Shown here piece by piece: positions 7,924 to 16,011 of a stretch of 24,374 nt of DNA (the first letter of the stretch is position 1; every line of letters begins with the position of its first letter). The position numbers were made by a program, and so were the translations under genes. A model generated the notes under the pieces. That model saw nothing but the letters and a program-made list of their open reading frames with translations. It was not told the origin of the DNA and did no database searches. This DNA is from Gammaproteobacteria bacterium (GTDB lineage: Bacteria; Pseudomonadota; Gammaproteobacteria; Granulosicoccales; Granulosicoccaceae): NCBI GenBank assembly GCA_019634245.1, contig JAHQVR010000260.1, positions 1 to 24,374 on the forward strand, read 5' to 3'.

Positions 7924-8016
7924 TGTAGGTCGGTTGCGTTTGAGTAATATGACCGCTCACCCATCGGAGAAGTGTTGCAAACCTTTTTACAATTCATTTT
8001 TATCTACGCTTTGTGT

Positions 8017-8205
8017 TTAGCGGCGTGCGTCAGAGAGCACATATACCGTGAGCAATTGACCGCTGATACCGATGCTGTTTTCGTTCAAATACAGGAGACG
8101 TATAGAGTCATATCCGGAGGTAGACTCCAGGAGTAGGGTGAACGCATTCAGAGTGTGACTTAATTCAGATATGTGCGGGATTGAGTACGGTGGGCAAGGG
8201 TGGGC
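8017..8205 (-). other. Open in-frame extension of 62 codons beyond the pilin stop codon
   Basis: The gap between the pilin and GH16 genes is 334 bp. Its pilin-proximal part stays open in the pilin frame for 62 codons after the TAG (8206-8208), ending at TAA 8017-8019. The translation is protein-like, with stretches such as NAFTLLLESTSGYDSIRLL and SGQLLTVYVLSDARR. No ATG, GTG or TTG lies near its beginning, so it has no start of its own. It may be a decayed gene tail, a rarely read C-terminal extension, or chance. I do not recognise the sequence. The remainder (7872-8016) holds the GH16 promoter. Confidence 0.3.
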
Positions 8206-8748
8206 CTAGCAGCCGGAATCGACTGATCCAATTAATGGATAGCTGCCATCGTAGAGGTTGTAGTAGTAGGTAAAACAATTGTCGCCGATAATGTATCCCT
8301 CGGGCCAAATAATGACGCCGCGCCCACCCGTTGTTCCCGCCACACCAGGTATTCTGGATCGGTTGCCGACACCGCAGAGGCGGTATCCGGTGCATCGGGC
8401 GTTTGCCCTGGTGTAGCCGGCTTTGGTGGCTGCATCCAATATATAGCGAAAAGCGTTGTTCCAATGTCCGTCTGGAAACCCGGCCCGAAACTGAACCGTG
8501 TCGCCGTTGATGGGTACTCCGCCGTTTTTAATGCCGTGGATCGCAGCCACCGGTTGATAGATCGCAGTAGTGCTATTCAGCGAACCTACAACCCCCTTCA
8601 GTACGGTAATTTGGGCATCGCGTTTAAGATCAACGAATTTGGGGATCGCGAGAGAGGCAAGAACGCCGATCACAAGTAGGACCAAAACGAGTTCGACCAG
8701 GGTGAATCCACCCTCCAAGCGATCCTTTGCAGATTTAAGAGCCTTCAT
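8206..8748 (-). CDS. mshB: MSHA-type prepilin in the mshB position
   Basis: A 180-residue class III prepilin. The leader MKALKSAKDRLEGG ends in the prepilin-peptidase site G14|F15, with the conserved E19 (+5) and a hydrophobic stalk (15-38) running into IPKFVDL, as in MshA/MshB pilins. The globular part has four cysteines (C119, C125, C158, C180); the last pair forms a C-terminal disulphide loop ending exactly at the last residue. It follows mshG, the place of mshB in the known order with mshF absent; the symbol rests on this synteny, and a second MshA-like major pilin is possible. It is longer than the mshA product at 21409-21786. RBS GAG-CAAAGG lies immediately upstream of the ATG. Confidence 0.82.
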   Translation of the reverse strand: MKALKSAKDRLEGGFTLVELVLVLLVIGVLASLAIPKFVDLKRDAQITVLKGVVGSLNSTTAIYQPVAAIHGIKNGGVPINGDTVQFRAGFPDGHWNNAFRYILDAATKAGYTRANARCTGYRLCGVGNRSRIPGVAGTTGGRGVIIWPEGYIIGDNCFTYYYNLYDGSYPLIGSVDSGC

Positions 8749-8783
8749 CCTTTGCTCAATTGAATTTGGTTAACACCCGTGTC

Positions 8784-8805
8784 GAACAGTTATCGGCCAC
8801 TGTTC
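8784..8805. repeat. Inverted repeat upstream of the mshB-position pilin
   Basis: Perfect 7-base arms GAACAGT (8784-8790) and ACTGTTC (8799-8805) flank an 8-base loop, starting 36 bp upstream of the pilin ATG. With no T-run on either side it is not a normal terminator. It could be an operator or a leader hairpin. The rest of the mshG-pilin gap (8749-8911) contains no mshF-like gene. Confidence 0.4.
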
Positions 8806-8911
8806 TAATCAGATTGGTATTGCAGCATGGAATTGTGATTCAGCTTCGATAATTGCGGGTAAATATAAGAAGAATTCTCAATCAATGCGACCTTTTGTGT
8901 TGTTCAAGCAG

Positions 8912-10144
8912 TTAGTTCAAAGCAACAGACGCTAAATCCCACATGGGTAGAAAAATGCCCATCGCCATAACAAGCAGTAGTCCACCGACTACAACGGTCA
9001 ATATGGGTTCTATTGCTGCACTAAGCTTTTCAGCGGCATAACTGACTTCCCTATCGTAGTAATCCGAAATTTCTGCAAGTAACTCACCCGTTGTGCCCGT
9101 TTCTTCTCCGACTGCGAGCATTTGCAGAACTAATGGGTCGAATATACCTGTACTGGTGGCCGTTACACTCAAAGATTTCCCTTGTTCCACCCCATCACGC
9201 ATTAAATGTATTCTGTCTTCCAAATAGGCATTGTTCAAGGCGTTTGCTACTACAGAAAGTGATGTTACCAATGGCACACCGGCATCAATTGACATGGAGA
9301 AAAGATGGCTGAAGCGAGCTAGTGAAGCTTTATAGACAACATCTCCAATCAAGGGCAGTCGCAGCTTCAGTTTGTCCCAGCGGTAACTACCCGTTTCAGT
9401 CTTTACATAGGTATAGAGCCCATAAAACAGAACACAGATACCACCGAGCACGGCCGGCCAAAAACGCACCATAAAATCCGAAACGCTCATGAGTATCAGC
9501 GTAGGAGTTGGAAGTTCTGCTCCAAAGCTATTAAACAAGTTACTAAACGCAGGAATTACCATAACACTTATTACAGACAGTGCAATGGCAATCGCCGCGA
9601 TAACAATACACGGGTACCGTAGAGCTGATTTTATTCGAGCTCGTGTCGCATGATCACGATCTAAATAGAAGGCGAGTTTTTTAAAAATCTCCTCCAACTT
9701 ACCGCTGGTCTCTCCAACGCGAACCAAGCTAACAAAGAAGTTGGAAAACACTTTAGGGTGTTGTTCGAACCCGTCTGATAGGGTCCGACCTGACTCCAAA
9801 GTGTCCATGACTTCACGCAGCGTCTGTTTAAATTTAATATTGCTGGTGGTTTCCGCCAGTCCACTAATGGCCCGAAACATTGGGATACCTGCCCGAAGCA
9901 TGCTATGCATCTGTCGGCTGAATTGAATCAAATCTGTGTTATGTATCTTTGGCTGAAGGAGGGCATTCAGACTGTGGACCACAGACTTCTGTTGAACATA
10001 AGGTGATAGCTCTACCGGAGTTAGTCCACTCTCTATGAGGCTGGCTGCTGCGGTATCTGAACTGTTTGCATCAATCACTCCGTTGACGGAGCTGCCTTGT
10101 GAGCTCCTGGCTTTGTAGCTAAAAGTAGGCACTAGTCGGACCAT
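8912..10144 (-). CDS. mshG: MSHA inner-membrane platform protein MshG (GspF/PilC family)
   Basis: A 410-residue polytopic membrane protein with the tandem T2SS-F architecture. The first cytoplasmic domain (about 65-170) contains LIQFSRQMHSMLRAGIPM. Two membrane segments follow (about 172-196 and 222-245). The second domain (about 265-370) repeats the pattern (ARFSHLFSMSIDAGVPL) and carries VGEETGTTGELL. A last membrane segment (about 378-402) ends GIFLPMWDLASVALN. GspF/PilC proteins form the platform that the extension ATPase acts on to extrude pilin subunits. The ATG at 10144 lies in the downstream copy of a 104-bp duplication, so the gene start overlaps the stop of a stub ORF by 13 bp rather than the stop of mshE itself. 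Confidence 0.95.
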   Translation of the reverse strand: MVRLVPTFSYKARSSQGSSVNGVIDANSSDTAAASLIESGLTPVELSPYVQQKSVVHSLNALLQPKIHNTDLIQFSRQMHSMLRAGIPMFRAISGLAETTSNIKFKQTLREVMDTLESGRTLSDGFEQHPKVFSNFFVSLVRVGETSGKLEEIFKKLAFYLDRDHATRARIKSALRYPCIVIAAIAIALSVISVMVIPAFSNLFNSFGAELPTPTLILMSVSDFMVRFWPAVLGGICVLFYGLYTYVKTETGSYRWDKLKLRLPLIGDVVYKASLARFSHLFSMSIDAGVPLVTSLSVVANALNNAYLEDRIHLMRDGVEQGKSLSVTATSTGIFDPLVLQMLAVGEETGTTGELLAEISDYYDREVSYAAEKLSAAIEPILTVVVGGLLLVMAMGIFLPMWDLASVALN

Positions 10145-10284
10145 CCAAACCGGAGCATCAATGGCGCATAGCTGGTGATGTGATTCTGTGTGGCGCTGCC
10201 TTGTGAGCTCCCGGCTTTGTAGTTAAAGGTAGGCACTAGTCGGACCATCCAAACCGGAGCATCAATTCCTCAATGCTGGTGATG
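10091..10284 (-). repeat. Tandem duplication (104-bp period) of the mshE/mshG junction
   Basis: Copy A (10091-10180) and copy B (10195-10284) are 104 bp apart. The first 72 positions differ at only 3 sites, and the last 18 are more diverged but end in an identical GCTGGTGATG. Each copy contains the end of mshE and the beginning of mshG. No inverted termini or transposase accompany it, so it is a simple segmental duplication. Confidence 0.93.
10132..10248 (-). pseudogene. 38-residue stub ORF: MshG N-terminus joined to MshE C-terminus
   Basis: Created by the 104-bp duplication. It starts with the same residues as MshG (MVRLVPTFNYKA against MVRLVPTFSYKA) and ends with the same nine as MshE (LMLRFGWSD). 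Its ATG (10246-10248) overlaps the mshE stop region by 13 bp, and its TAG (10132-10134) overlaps the mshG start by the same 13 bp. Ribosomes finishing mshE can thus be handed on to the stub and then to mshG. The peptide itself probably has no function; keeping the coupling frame may be the selected property. Confidence 0.6.
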
Positions 10285-11945
10285 CCATCTTGTGCGTAGG
10301 CAATGGCGTTCTGTTGAAGCGGCGTGTAACCCGCTTGGTTTGCAGCCGCTTCTTGGAAGGTATTTTGATTGTTATTACATAGTGCCTCTGCCAAGGCCGA
10401 ATCCATAGTCAACATCTCATAGATACCGATACGGCCTTGGTAGCCTGTATGGTTGCACAGATTACAGCCTTTGCCTTTCATAAAGGAGTGATGTTCTAAC
10501 GAATCACCCGTTTGCCGATTTAACCAGGCTCGCTCATTGACGGTCAGCTCTACCGGTGTACTGCAGTGTTTACAGATTCGACGAATCAGCCGTTGAGCTA
10601 GAATTGTTTTTATAGATGAGGCCAGGAGGTATCCTTCCAGGCCCATATCCATTAATCGTACGGCAGTACTAACGGCATCGTTGGTGTGCAGAGTAGACAT
10701 CACCAAGTGCCCTGTGAGGGATGCCCGCAGCGCAATTTCACCCGTTTCCTGGTCACGAATTTCACCCAACAACAGAATGTCTGGGTCGAGTCGCAGTGCT
10801 GTTCTTAATACTTTTGCGAAGTCTAGCCCAACTTTATTATTCACCTGTACCTGATTAATGCGGGACATGCGCCGTTCAATAGGGTCCTCAATGGTAATAA
10901 TTTTTCGTTGAGACGTATTCAGTTCGTGAAGAGCGCCATACAGTGTGGTTGTTTTACCGCTGCCTGTCGGTCCGGTGACCAGTATTAGTCCGTTTGGCTT
11001 GTGGATTATATTTTTAAACTCTTCAAGCATAGGCTGCGGCATACCTAGCGCATCCAGGTTACTGATCGCATTGCTTTGGTCGAGTAGACGCATAACCACA
11101 CCTTCGCCAAATTGCGTGGGTATCGTAGAAAGTCGTACATCGATTTGTTTGTCAGTGACATTTACGGTGAAACGGCCATCCTGAGGTAGTCGCTTTTCCG
11201 AAATGTCTGCACTGGCCATGAGTTTGAGTCTCGACACCAGGGCGCTAGTGATGTTTTTTTCGTCAAGTATTTGTTCGTGCAGAATCCCATCTATCCGTTT
11301 TCGAATACGCAACACGGTTTCATCGGGTTCAATATGAATATCAGATGCATTGGATTTGACTGCGCTATCGAATACTGACTGAATGAGGCGCATCACGGGT
11401 GCATCGTTCTCGCTACTCGCGGCGATTAGTCGATCAAGATTGACCGAGCTATCGCCCACGTCTTTACCCACTTCGCTGGCTAAAGACTTGAGTTGTTCGT
11501 TGCTGCTGTACAGGCGATCAATGCTAGCCAAAAGATCACTTTCCTTTACAGCTGCCAGCTCGATAGGAGTTTTGAGTGCCTTTGCGACTGCATCGTAGTT
11601 GAATATATCGGTGGGATCTCCCAGAGCAACCAAAAGACCATTGTTTGTTTCTTTGAGTACTAACGCTCGATAGCGGCGAGCATCCGTTTCGGGTAAACGT
11701 TTGGCGAGAGTAGCATCCAGATCGAATGTCGTAAGGTCTATGTAGGGAATACCGATTTGAGTAGAAAGTGCCGAGAGCAATGCGTCTTCATCGACGTAGC
11801 ACATATCTATCAGAACTCGGCCTAGCTTTCTGCCACTTTTTTGTTGTTCTTCTAGTGCAGACCGTAGTTGCGCTTCTGAGATGAGCTTATTATCAACCAG
11901 AAGATCTCCCAATCGAACTTTTATCCGCTTCATATTTGCTGACAT
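10236..11945 (-). CDS. mshE: MSHA pilus extension ATPase MshE (c-di-GMP-binding, GspE/PilB family)
   Basis: A 569-residue AAA-type secretion ATPase that powers pilus assembly from the cytoplasmic face. The N-terminal MshEN domain holds two copies of the 24-residue c-di-GMP-binding motif, starting RLGDLLVDNKLI (11) and KLGRVLIDMCYV (40), each with L and Q spaced as in the family. The nucleotide-binding core has Walker A GPTGSGKT (325-332), an Asp box (TIEDPIERR) and Walker B LLLGEIRD (391-398). A tetracysteine zinc site follows (C458, C461, C494, C497). The match indicates that c-di-GMP promotes pilus extension, as known for Vibrio MshE. It lies 10 bp after mshN. Its last codons lie in a duplicated junction. 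ATG at 11945; a second ATG four codons later is possible. Confidence 0.97.
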   Translation of the reverse strand: MSANMKRIKVRLGDLLVDNKLISEAQLRSALEEQQKSGRKLGRVLIDMCYVDEDALLSALSTQIGIPYIDLTTFDLDATLAKRLPETDARRYRALVLKETNNGLLVALGDPTDIFNYDAVAKALKTPIELAAVKESDLLASIDRLYSSNEQLKSLASEVGKDVGDSSVNLDRLIAASSENDAPVMRLIQSVFDSAVKSNASDIHIEPDETVLRIRKRIDGILHEQILDEKNITSALVSRLKLMASADISEKRLPQDGRFTVNVTDKQIDVRLSTIPTQFGEGVVMRLLDQSNAISNLDALGMPQPMLEEFKNIIHKPNGLILVTGPTGSGKTTTLYGALHELNTSQRKIITIEDPIERRMSRINQVQVNNKVGLDFAKVLRTALRLDPDILLLGEIRDQETGEIALRASLTGHLVMSTLHTNDAVSTAVRLMDMGLEGYLLASSIKTILAQRLIRRICKHCSTPVELTVNERAWLNRQTGDSLEHHSFMKGKGCNLCNHTGYQGRIGIYEMLTMDSALAEALCNNNQNTFQEAAANQAGYTPLQQNAIAYAQDGITSIEELMLRFGWSD

Positions 11946-11955
11946 AGGAGGCTCT

Positions 11956-13053
11956 TTAATTTTTCTTATTTAGGTTGTTTGTTGAGAGCTCAGTTACTAA
12001 CTGTTTGAGCCGATTTTCAATGTATTGCTCTGTTTCGGGCGGTTGTGAGTGACCGAGCGCTTTTTTAAAGGCTTTTATTGCGGTTGTTTTGTCTTTTGCC
12101 TGATCACTGGATATAGCCAGACCCAACCACCAGCGTTTTTGATTGTTATCGAGTTCCAAAGCGCTTAAGTAGCTTTTTTGAGCCTCCTTCGGGTTGCCAG
12201 ATTGTTGCAATAGACCGGCGAGTAGGCCGTGAATCTGGGCGTTTTGAGGGTCCTCCTCAAGCGCGTGCTGAACAGCATTTATGGCTAGCGAATACCGTCC
12301 ATTTTTTGATAACAAAATGGAGTAAGTATTGAGATATGGAAGATGATTTGGATAGCGCAGAATAGCGTTTGACAGTAGTAACAAAGCTGCGTTTTCATTC
12401 GATTGCTGGGAGAGTAGTTCAGCCAACAATAATCGAGCTTCATGACGTGTTGGATCGTTGTCCAATATACGGTTAAGTAAGCGCTCTGCATCCTCGTGTT
12501 TCGCCTCTTGTAGGTGTTTTGCCGCCAGGCGAAGATTCGCTTGGTAGCGCTGCTCAGTGGTGAGAGGCTTTAGCAATACTCCCTGTGGTGGGGAAGCAGC
12601 CCTTTGAGCCGGTGAGGAATCATCTAACGGTGTTATCGGATGGGGTTTAAGCGCTTTACGAGCTTTCGGTGATGGTTTGGGGTTCTCGGTTAAGGCGTTT
12701 TGGGTAGGCGTGAGCGCCTTCTGGTCATGCGATTCCGTTGTGAAATACTTGGGTTCAAATTTAGCAAGCTGACTAGGTGCTACATATCTTGGCAACAGTG
12801 CGCTATGGGTCGTTTTGTCCGATACCCTACTTATAGACTCCGTTCGAGTCCCCGCTGACCCGCCCAGTGACAAGCTTGCAAATAGACCGGCAGCCATCAG
12901 GCCTTTTAACCAGGTGGATCTCAGAGTGGGAGAACCGATGGTGAGTTTAGCTGGCTGGATTCGTTCGATAGCATGAACCTTTGTGTAGCAAGGCACAGGC
13001 TTGCCAGAAGATTCAGTATTTAACTCGTTGTAGACGTCATTGAGTAGGCTCAT
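11956..13053 (-). CDS. mshN: MSHA biogenesis protein MshN (TPR protein)
   Basis: A 365-residue protein. A short cytoplasmic N-terminus beginning MSLLNDVYNEL, the usual MshN opening, leads to one membrane segment (about residues 50-67). A Pro/Ser/Lys-rich linker follows to about 160, then at least four TPR-like helical repeats (about 165-355, with EAKHEDAERLLNRIL, GRYSLAINAVQHAL and GNPKEAQKSYLSAL). The TPR part would be periplasmic and bind another pilus component; MshN is thought to act with MshL/MshM. The frame extends 7 codons upstream to a TTG at 13074 overlapping mshM, but the ATG at 13053 matches the family N-terminus and leaves a 7-bp gap. Length agrees with Vibrio/Shewanella MshN. Confidence 0.9.
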   Translation of the reverse strand: MSLLNDVYNELNTESSGKPVPCYTKVHAIERIQPAKLTIGSPTLRSTWLKGLMAAGLFASLSLGGSAGTRTESISRVSDKTTHSALLPRYVAPSQLAKFEPKYFTTESHDQKALTPTQNALTENPKPSPKARKALKPHPITPLDDSSPAQRAASPPQGVLLKPLTTEQRYQANLRLAAKHLQEAKHEDAERLLNRILDNDPTRHEARLLLAELLSQQSNENAALLLLSNAILRYPNHLPYLNTYSILLSKNGRYSLAINAVQHALEEDPQNAQIHGLLAGLLQQSGNPKEAQKSYLSALELDNNQKRWWLGLAISSDQAKDKTTAIKAFKKALGHSQPPETEQYIENRLKQLVTELSTNNLNKKN

Positions 13054-13060
13054 TTCTGTG

Positions 13061-13960
13061 CTATTCGGTACCAAGCTTTCTATAGCGAGGATCGAAATAT
13101 CCCTTTATTGTCAGAAATGAGCCCCTGGTATCCAACCAACGAGAGTTGATCACAGCGTCGTCGGTGTCCATAGCGGCCTTTTTGACATGCTCGAGACCGA
13201 CACTTTGATCATTCATGGCATATGCCATGAGCAACGCCTTGTGACCAAGGATGTTAACCATTCGAGGAATTCCTTGGCTGGCACTGTGAAGCTTCTGTAA
13301 AGCTCTCTTGCTGAATAATGACTGACCTCTGTAACCGGCGATATGCAGTCGGTAGTCGATGTAAATCTCCAGAGCCTCTGGAGTTAGCGGCTGTATTTCA
13401 TGGCTGAAAACAATGCGCTGACGAATTTGACGGAACTGTTTATCTTGTAGAATTGTGTCAAGTTCCGGTTGGCCAAAAAGAACGATATTAAACAGCTTAG
13501 ATTTCTCAGTTTCCAGGTTGGAGAAAATTCTAAGCGAATCGAAGGAATCCACGGGAAGAGATTGTGCTTCATCGATTAGAAGGGTTACTTTTTTGTTCTC
13601 GGCCTGGAGGGCTAATAGACGATTATGAATGCGCTCAATCAAGCGTTGACGGCCAATCTTACGGGCGTTTTTAATGCCCAGCTCTTTTGCTATGCATATG
13701 GTTAGATTTTTACTATTTATCGCAGTGTTGGTTATTAGTATTGCTTGATGTTGCGCATCTAGTGATGATTTTATTTTGTAGGCTAACAGAGTTTTACCGG
13801 TTCCCACTTCACCGCAAATTTTGGTTATTCCTTCCCCAGTAGATAGAGCGTAGTTAACAACCTCTAAAGCCTGTTTGAACTCTCCGTATTCTAGGAAAAA
13901 TTCGGTATCAGGCGTTAACGAGAATGGGAATGCGTCTAATCTATAAAAATTAAGATACAA
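13061..13960 (-). CDS. mshM: MSHA biogenesis ATPase MshM (ExeA-like AAA ATPase)
   Basis: A 299-residue AAA ATPase of the ExeA/GspA type. The N-terminus YLNFYRLDAFPFSLTPD matches the family opening MYL-x-F-x-L-x-x-x-PF-x-x-TPD. Walker A is GEVGTGKT (50-57) and Walker B LLIDEAQ (127-133); the sensor region LFGQPEL and IPRMVNIL follow. It probably helps place or assemble the secretin with MshL/MshN. I chose TTG at 13958-13960: it aligns with the family Met, lies 4 bp after the mshL stop and has GGAG ten bases upstream. Upstream ATGs at 13990 and 14077 would add a non-homologous leader and overlap mshL by 26-113 bp. Confidence 0.9.
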   Translation of the reverse strand: MYLNFYRLDAFPFSLTPDTEFFLEYGEFKQALEVVNYALSTGEGITKICGEVGTGKTLLAYKIKSSLDAQHQAILITNTAINSKNLTICIAKELGIKNARKIGRQRLIERIHNRLLALQAENKKVTLLIDEAQSLPVDSFDSLRIFSNLETEKSKLFNIVLFGQPELDTILQDKQFRQIRQRIVFSHEIQPLTPEALEIYIDYRLHIAGYRGQSLFSKRALQKLHSASQGIPRMVNILGHKALLMAYAMNDQSVGLEHVKKAAMDTDDAVINSRWLDTRGSFLTIKGYFDPRYRKLGTE

Positions 13961-13964
13961 TGGT

Positions 13965-15665
13965 CTACTGCTCCAATGATTCTTGTTCATCTTCAGTAGT
14001 AGAGCGAGATGTCTTGGACGTCCGTATATCATCGAATCGCTCAGTACTGTTGTTGAGTTGACCTTTCCACTGTTCATTCGTATGTATAACGATTGGACGT
14101 AGTAGAATTACCAGCTCGCTCTTTGTTTCAATTTCACGTCTATTTCGAAATAGCTCGCCAAGAATTGGGATATCCCCAAGGGCCGGTGTTCGAGATTCCT
14201 CCACACGCATCGCATTTTTCATCAATCCGCCCACCACCACGACTTGCCCACTTCGGGCTCGAACAATGGAATCAGATTCGCGAATGGTACTAAGTGCCAG
14301 CGGAATGGAAAGATCCGCATTAGTGGATATCTTTATATTTTTCTCTTCTTCCATAACCTCGCTAATGGCTGGATGAATATGCAAAATCACATTATCATCA
14401 CCATCGATTTGAGGAAGTACATCTAGCGCGACACCAGAAAAGAACGGTGTCAATGAAACATCGATATTCTGACTACCGACACCATCCTCGATGGCGGTTT
14501 CCGTATCGAAGTCCGTGACAAAGTATTCGTCTTGGCCAACCTTGATAACTGCCTTCTGGTTATTGACTGTGGATATTCTGGGGCTGGATAGCACCTGCAC
14601 ATCCCCTTGTGTTTTAAACATTTCGAGTAGGGCGGAAAAGTCTTGTAAATTTGCATTAGCTGCGAAAATTCCGCCTAGCGTTGAGGCGTTAGCGGTGACA
14701 TTGCTGCCGGAGTGACTAAATTGAACCGACTCATCGTTACCAAGATCAACGAGTGAACTCCAATTTATTCCTGTTTGGAAATTATCGTTGAGTGTGACTT
14801 CAATCACTTTCGCTTCTAGTACGACGAGTCTATGTGCAACGTTTTCTATTGTGTTTAGATAATTCTGGACATCTAGGAGCTCTTCTGGCATTGCGTGTAC
14901 TACTATCACGCCGGAATGAGCATGAACGACCACTTTACGACCGTTTTCCTCACCGATAATGAGGCTAAGCGAATCGCTGAGATTTTGCCAAAAGTCCGAT
15001 TGTGAATCAGTCCTTACCTCGCTTCCTGAAGAACCGACGCTTTTTTGTTGGCTTGAGTTATTAGCATCATCTGAGCTAGCTGAAGAGTTGGACGTACCCA
15101 GGTCGCCGGATTCGCCCGAATTTATGCTGGTTCTCGAATTCCCATTTCTAACGACATCTAGGTAGTTAATTGAGAATACTTGTGTACGCATTTTGGCCGG
15201 AAAAACCTGATAGGTATTACCTTGACGTCGGTAGCGATACCCAAAAACATCCTGAATTGTGTTTAGAACTTCATTGAGCGTTACATCGGCCAGAGTAAGC
15301 GAAATATCTCCCGTAACGTCCGGGTGGACTACCATGTTTTTATCCGTGCCTTTGACAAGACCCATAAAGAATTGGCTTGCGTCCATTGACTTGACTGAAA
15401 TATCAAATCTTTGTTCCACTTCTGGAATCGACTCAAGTACATCGGTGTCAACCTTTGGCAACAGGGTGTTCGATACTTCCGGCGGGGGTGCTGGTATGGT
15501 GCTCGAGTTCTTACTCTCCTCCAATGCATCGATAATGGATGCCATATTTTCATCACTGATTGCTTTTTGGGTAGTGCATCCACCGATTAGAAGGATTGTT
15601 GCCAAAATTGCAGTTCCCCATAGTAGGGTGGTGTTGTTAACCAATCTGCGGTGAAGTCTTATCAT
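13965..15665 (-). CDS. mshL: MSHA outer-membrane secretin MshL
   Basis: A 566-residue secretin lipoprotein. The signal peptide ends LLIGGC (C30). An N-terminal STN-type domain (about 85-175) contains GDISLTLADVTLNEVL. A Ser/Asn-rich linker (about 182-225) follows. The C-terminal secretin domain has QVLSSPRISTVNNQKA, the GQVVVVGGLM strand, and the family signature TPALGDIPILGELFRNR followed by ELVILLRPIVI. Secretins form the gated outer-membrane ring through which the pilus passes. The ATG overlaps the mshK stop in an ATGA, showing translational coupling. MshL of other species has the same order and length. Confidence 0.96.
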   Translation of the reverse strand: MIRLHRRLVNNTTLLWGTAILATILLIGGCTTQKAISDENMASIIDALEESKNSSTIPAPPPEVSNTLLPKVDTDVLESIPEVEQRFDISVKSMDASQFFMGLVKGTDKNMVVHPDVTGDISLTLADVTLNEVLNTIQDVFGYRYRRQGNTYQVFPAKMRTQVFSINYLDVVRNGNSRTSINSGESGDLGTSNSSASSDDANNSSQQKSVGSSGSEVRTDSQSDFWQNLSDSLSLIIGEENGRKVVVHAHSGVIVVHAMPEELLDVQNYLNTIENVAHRLVVLEAKVIEVTLNDNFQTGINWSSLVDLGNDESVQFSHSGSNVTANASTLGGIFAANANLQDFSALLEMFKTQGDVQVLSSPRISTVNNQKAVIKVGQDEYFVTDFDTETAIEDGVGSQNIDVSLTPFFSGVALDVLPQIDGDDNVILHIHPAISEVMEEEKNIKISTNADLSIPLALSTIRESDSIVRARSGQVVVVGGLMKNAMRVEESRTPALGDIPILGELFRNRREIETKSELVILLRPIVIHTNEQWKGQLNNSTERFDDIRTSKTSRSTTEDEQESLEQ

Positions 15666-16006
15666 GGACGCTTGCTCCGAATGGTTGGTACTAGCGGCAA
15701 TGTGATGCGTTTTCCCGAAGCTCTAACAACAACGTGAAGTCTATTTATTGTTAAGACTTCTGCGCTGTCCACGAATTCACCTTCACTGACCAATGTGTTG
15801 TTGATAATCGCGATACGTCTATCGTTCGCCACTAATGTAGAATGCAAAGTCCATTTACTCGCCGATTTTGCAGTGTTTGTTGTTAATTTCATCCCTTGAA
15901 TATTCGCTGGTTTCGTTGGATCAGAAAGCGTATTAGCGTCTAGTGAGCAACATGCGAAAAAGGCTACAATCCCAGCGGACACCATGTGATTGATAAGGCG
16001 AGTCAT
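15662..16006 (-). CDS. mshK: MSHA biogenesis protein MshK
   Basis: A 114-residue periplasmic protein with an N-terminal signal peptide (about 1-24, with a hydrophobic core ending near SLDANTL). The mature part has LSDPTKPA, the DPTRP-like opening of MshK/GspC-type proteins, then a small beta domain (RRIAIINNTLVSEGEFVDSA). By analogy with PilP it probably links the inner-membrane complex to the secretin MshL. It lies between mshJ (5-bp gap) and mshL (4-bp overlap). Length is usual for the family. Confidence 0.85.
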   Translation of the reverse strand: MTRLINHMVSAGIVAFFACCSLDANTLSDPTKPANIQGMKLTTNTAKSASKWTLHSTLVANDRRIAIINNTLVSEGEFVDSAEVLTINRLHVVVRASGKRITLPLVPTIRSKRP

Positions 16007-16011
16007 AGCGT

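Noticed and set aside
8165..8464. A 99-codon minus-strand frame inside the pilin gene
   Set aside because: It is a shadow frame of the pilin gene with no motif; the pilin frame has the cleavage site and cysteine loop.
10091..10284. Insertion-sequence remnant or target-site duplication
   Set aside because: The duplicated unit is entirely mshE/mshG sequence, with no inverted ends and no transposase fragment.
13961..14077. Long mshM start overlapping mshL by up to 113 bp
   Set aside because: The extra N-terminus has no family match, while TTG at 13960 aligns with the MYL start and has a Shine-Dalgarno.
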